Shown here: positions 62,081 to 64,000 of the stretch, in pieces
Layout: the number at the start of each line of letters is the position of its first letter
How positions within the stretch are numbered: the first letter of the stretch is position 1
Assembly (NCBI GenBank): GCA_013821425.1
Contig: JACDGV010000002.1
Span: 248,001 to 312,000, forward strand
Reading direction: 5' to 3'
Length of the DNA: 64,000 nt
DNA from: Nitrosospira sp.
GTDB taxonomy: Bacteria; Pseudomonadota; Gammaproteobacteria; Burkholderiales; Nitrosomonadaceae
The notes under the pieces: model-generated
Database searches by the model: none
What the model was told of the DNA's origin: nothing
What the model saw: the letters and a program-made list of their open reading frames with translations, nothing else
Position numbers and translations under genes: made by a program

Positions 62081-64000
62081 ATGGAACGAGACGAAGATCC
62101 GCTGTGGTACAAGGACGCCATCATTTACGAGTTGCACGTCAAGACATTCTTTGACAGCACCGGTGATGGCATCGGGGATTTCCCCGGCTTGATTTGCAAG
62201 CTCGACTATCTGCAGGAACTCGGCGTGAACACGCTCTGGCTGCTGCCGTTTTATCCCTCGCCCGGACGCGATGACGGCTACGACATAGCGAATTATCACA
62301 CGGTTCATCCCGATGTGGGCGAGATGTCCGACTTCCACAAGTTCATGCGGGAAGCGCATCGCCGCGGTTTGCGCGTGATCACCGAACTGGTGATTAACCA
62401 TACGTCGGATCAGCATCCCTGGTTTCAGGCCGCGCGGCGCGCGCCGCCAGGCTCGGCCAAGCGGGACTACTACGTATGGAGCGACGATAAATCCAAGTAC
62501 AGCGGCACCCGCAGCATCTTCACTGATACTGAGCAGTCCAACTGGGAATGGGACGAGGTAGCCCAGGCTTATTACTGGCACCGTTTTTTTTCGCATCAGC
62601 CGGATTTGAATTTCGATAATCCCCACGTGTTCAACGCTATCATGCACGTAATGCGGTTCTGGCTGGATGCGGGGGTTGATGGCATGCGCCTGGACGCAAT
62701 GCCTTACCTGTGCGAACGCGAGGGAACCAATAGCGAAAACCTGCCGGAAACCCACGCCGTTATCAAGCGCATGCGGGCTGAGCTGGATGAGCATTACCAC
62801 GACCGTGTGTTCCTGGCAGAAGCAAATCAATGGCCGGAGGATGTGCGGGAGTATTTTGGCGACGGCGACGAATGCCATATGGCCTTTCACTTTCCGCTGA
62901 TGCCGCGCATGTACATGGCCATCGCACAGGAGGACCGACACCCGGTCGTGGAGATTCTGGAGCAGACCCCCGACATTCCGGACAACTGCCAGTGGGCGTT
63001 GTTTCTCCGCAATCACGACGAGCTGTCCCTGGAGATGGTCACCGACCGCGAGCGCGACTATCTCCACCAGACTTATGCTATTGACCCTCAGGCGCGCCTC
63101 CACCTCGGCATTCGGCGCCGGTTGGCGCCATTGCTGGACAACGACCGGCACCGCATTGAACTGATGAATCTCCTGCTGATGACCATGCCTGGTTCTCCGG
63201 TTGTCTATTACGGTGACGAGATCGGAATGGGCGACGACCTTCAGCTTGGCGACCGCAACGGTGTCCGGACACCGATGCAGTGGCGAGGCAGCCTGAATGG
63301 CGGGTTTTCAACCGCTGAACGAGAGCGGCTGTTCCTGCCACCGATCGTTGATCCGGTGTACGGTTTCGCCGCGGTGAATGTGGAATCGCAGAACCGCAGC
63401 ACCTCGTCGCTGCTCAATTGGATGCGGCGCTTGATCGCGGTGCGAAAGGCGCACCGCACATTCGGTCGCGGCACCCTTCGTTTTCTGCGGCCGGGTAATC
63501 GCAAGATTCTCGCCTATCTGCGCGAGCATGAGGATGAAACGATTCTTTGCGTTGCCAACCTGTCCCGGGCAGCGCAGGCAGTGGAACTGGATTTGAGCCC
63601 GTTCAAGGGAAGAGTCCCCATTGAGCTGATGGGCCGCAGCAAGTTTCCCCCGATCGGCGAATTGCCGTACCTGCTCACCCTGAGGGGGCACGGGTTCTAT
63701 GCCTTCGTTCTGTCGGCCGAAGCGACGGCGCCGGATTGGCACGAGGAGCGGCCCGCGCTGCCGGATCTTCCGGTATTGGTATTGGTAGAGACGGGATGGC
63801 GCACCCTTCTTGCCGACAAGGAAGACCGCGGTGGCGGAAATCAGCTGATGGCGCGCAGGGCCCGGGAACAGCTTGAGCAGGAGATCATCCCCCGCTTCTT
63901 CCGTTCCCAGCCCTGGTTCGAAAGCGGGGACGCGACAGCGGATAGATTCGAGCTTGGGGAAGTGCGCGAGTGGTCGACCGATCGCGGAAGCTGGTTGCTG
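62081..64000 (+). CDS. treS: Trehalose synthase running into a maltokinase domain (3' end outside window)
   Basis: 640 codons to the window edge with no stop. GH13 trehalose synthase: catalytic Asp205 (DGMRLDAMP), Glu247 (FLAEANQ) and Asp313 (LRNHDE), opening with [20 protein letters not shown]. It converts maltose and trehalose into one another. After about residue 570 the sequence changes to [22 protein letters not shown]...[16 protein letters not shown], the head of a maltokinase (Mak1/Pep2) domain, so this is the TreS-Pep2 fusion of the GlgE glycogen route. The stop must lie beyond the window. AGGGGA-type ribosome site is absent; upstream in-frame codons are closed by a stop. Confidence 0.9.
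   Translation, partial: MERDEDPLWYKDAIIYELHVKTFFDSTGDGIGDFPGLICKLDYLQELGVNTLWLLPFYPSPGRDDGYDIANYHTVHPDVGEMSDFHKFMREAHRRGLRVITELVINHTSDQHPWFQAARRAPPGSAKRDYYVWSDDKSKYSGTRSIFTDTEQSNWEWDEVAQAYYWHRFFSHQPDLNFDNPHVFNAIMHVMRFWLDAGVDGMRLDAMPYLCEREGTNSENLPETHAVIKRMRAELDEHYHDRVFLAEANQWPEDVREYFGDGDECHMAFHFPLMPRMYMAIAQEDRHPVVEILEQTPDIPDNCQWALFLRNHDELSLEMVTDRERDYLHQTYAIDPQARLHLGIRRRLAPLLDNDRHRIELMNLLLMTMPGSPVVYYGDEIGMGDDLQLGDRNGVRTPMQWRGSLNGGFSTAERERLFLPPIVDPVYGFAAVNVESQNRSTSSLLNWMRRLIAVRKAHRTFGRGTLRFLRPGNRKILAYLREHEDETILCVANLSRAAQAVELDLSPFKGRVPIELMGRSKFPPIGELPYLLTLRGHGFYAFVLSAEATAPDWHEERPALPDLPVLVLVETGWRTLLADKEDRGGGNQLMARRAREQLEQEIIPRFFRSQPWFESGDATADRFELGEVREWSTDRGSWLL

Noticed and set aside
62048-63151. 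Long minus-strand frame opposite treS
   Set aside because: The plus strand encodes all catalytic residues of trehalose synthase in order; the opposite frame is a shadow.

Overview
This looks like a chromosomal stretch from a Gram-negative betaproteobacterium. Strong AGGAGG-type ribosome sites, lipobox proteins, AsmA/DUF748, DUF4142 and SelO genes, and the mix of stress and metal genes with many decayed genes, would suit an ammonia oxidiser of the Nitrosospira/Nitrosomonadaceae kind. That assignment is an inference from gene repertoire; no rRNA, tRNA, CRISPR or phage genes were seen.

Layout. 1-8 kb: tail of a basic protein; an arsR-arsI pair for organoarsenicals; two tandem phospholipase D/VTT membrane proteins whose first three quarters are almost identical at DNA level, followed by an EEP phosphohydrolase; and an SRPBCC protein. 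8-14 kb: an FMN reductase behind a GAF-type hybrid histidine kinase, a BON-domain periplasmic protein, and an exported four-module CbiX-like protein under a good Fur box. 14-27 kb: an accessory region rich in exported or stress proteins (two DUF4142 proteins around a dead M28 peptidase, two ferritin-like proteins, four Gly/Ser-rich or charged small exported proteins, a KGG/YciG-like protein, an MBL hydrolase, an SDR, a divergent cis-prenyltransferase). It also holds an IS5-type MITE next to a broken ABC transporter. 27-41 kb: three more hybrid histidine kinases (two paralogous, one divergent), a MetE C-terminal-like protein, an alpha/beta hydrolase coupled by ATGA to a large unknown protein, a FAD oxidoreductase with a Rieske domain, and a lipoprotein. 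41-54 kb: pyruvate kinase, MgtC, a broken chromate transporter, SelO, glycine-zipper and His/Gly-Tyr-rich envelope proteins, EgtB, a lipoprotein, MetY, and a fatty-acid desaturase divergent from a winged-helix protein with a near-perfect palindrome between them. 54-64 kb: a small membrane protein, a MscS-type channel split by a frameshift, an unlisted 27-residue membrane peptide, a dead cation-efflux gene, DUF1622, a 1155-residue DUF748 protein, and trehalose synthase running into a maltokinase domain at the window edge.

How the genes fit together. Much of the window concerns the envelope and stress: osmotic (MscS, TreS, BON), oxidative and metal stress (SelO, EgtB, ferritin-like, ArsR/ArsI, Fur-controlled CbiX-like) and membrane lipid change (PLD/VTT, desaturase). 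At least five gene remnants and three more genes with apparent single frameshifts are present. Some of the frameshifts may be sequence errors, which read data would settle. The most unusual items are the PLD gene-conversion pair with a displaced start, the exported Fur-linked CbiX-like protein, the ferritin-like/Gly-rich exported cluster, the desaturase operator, and the tiny membrane peptide.
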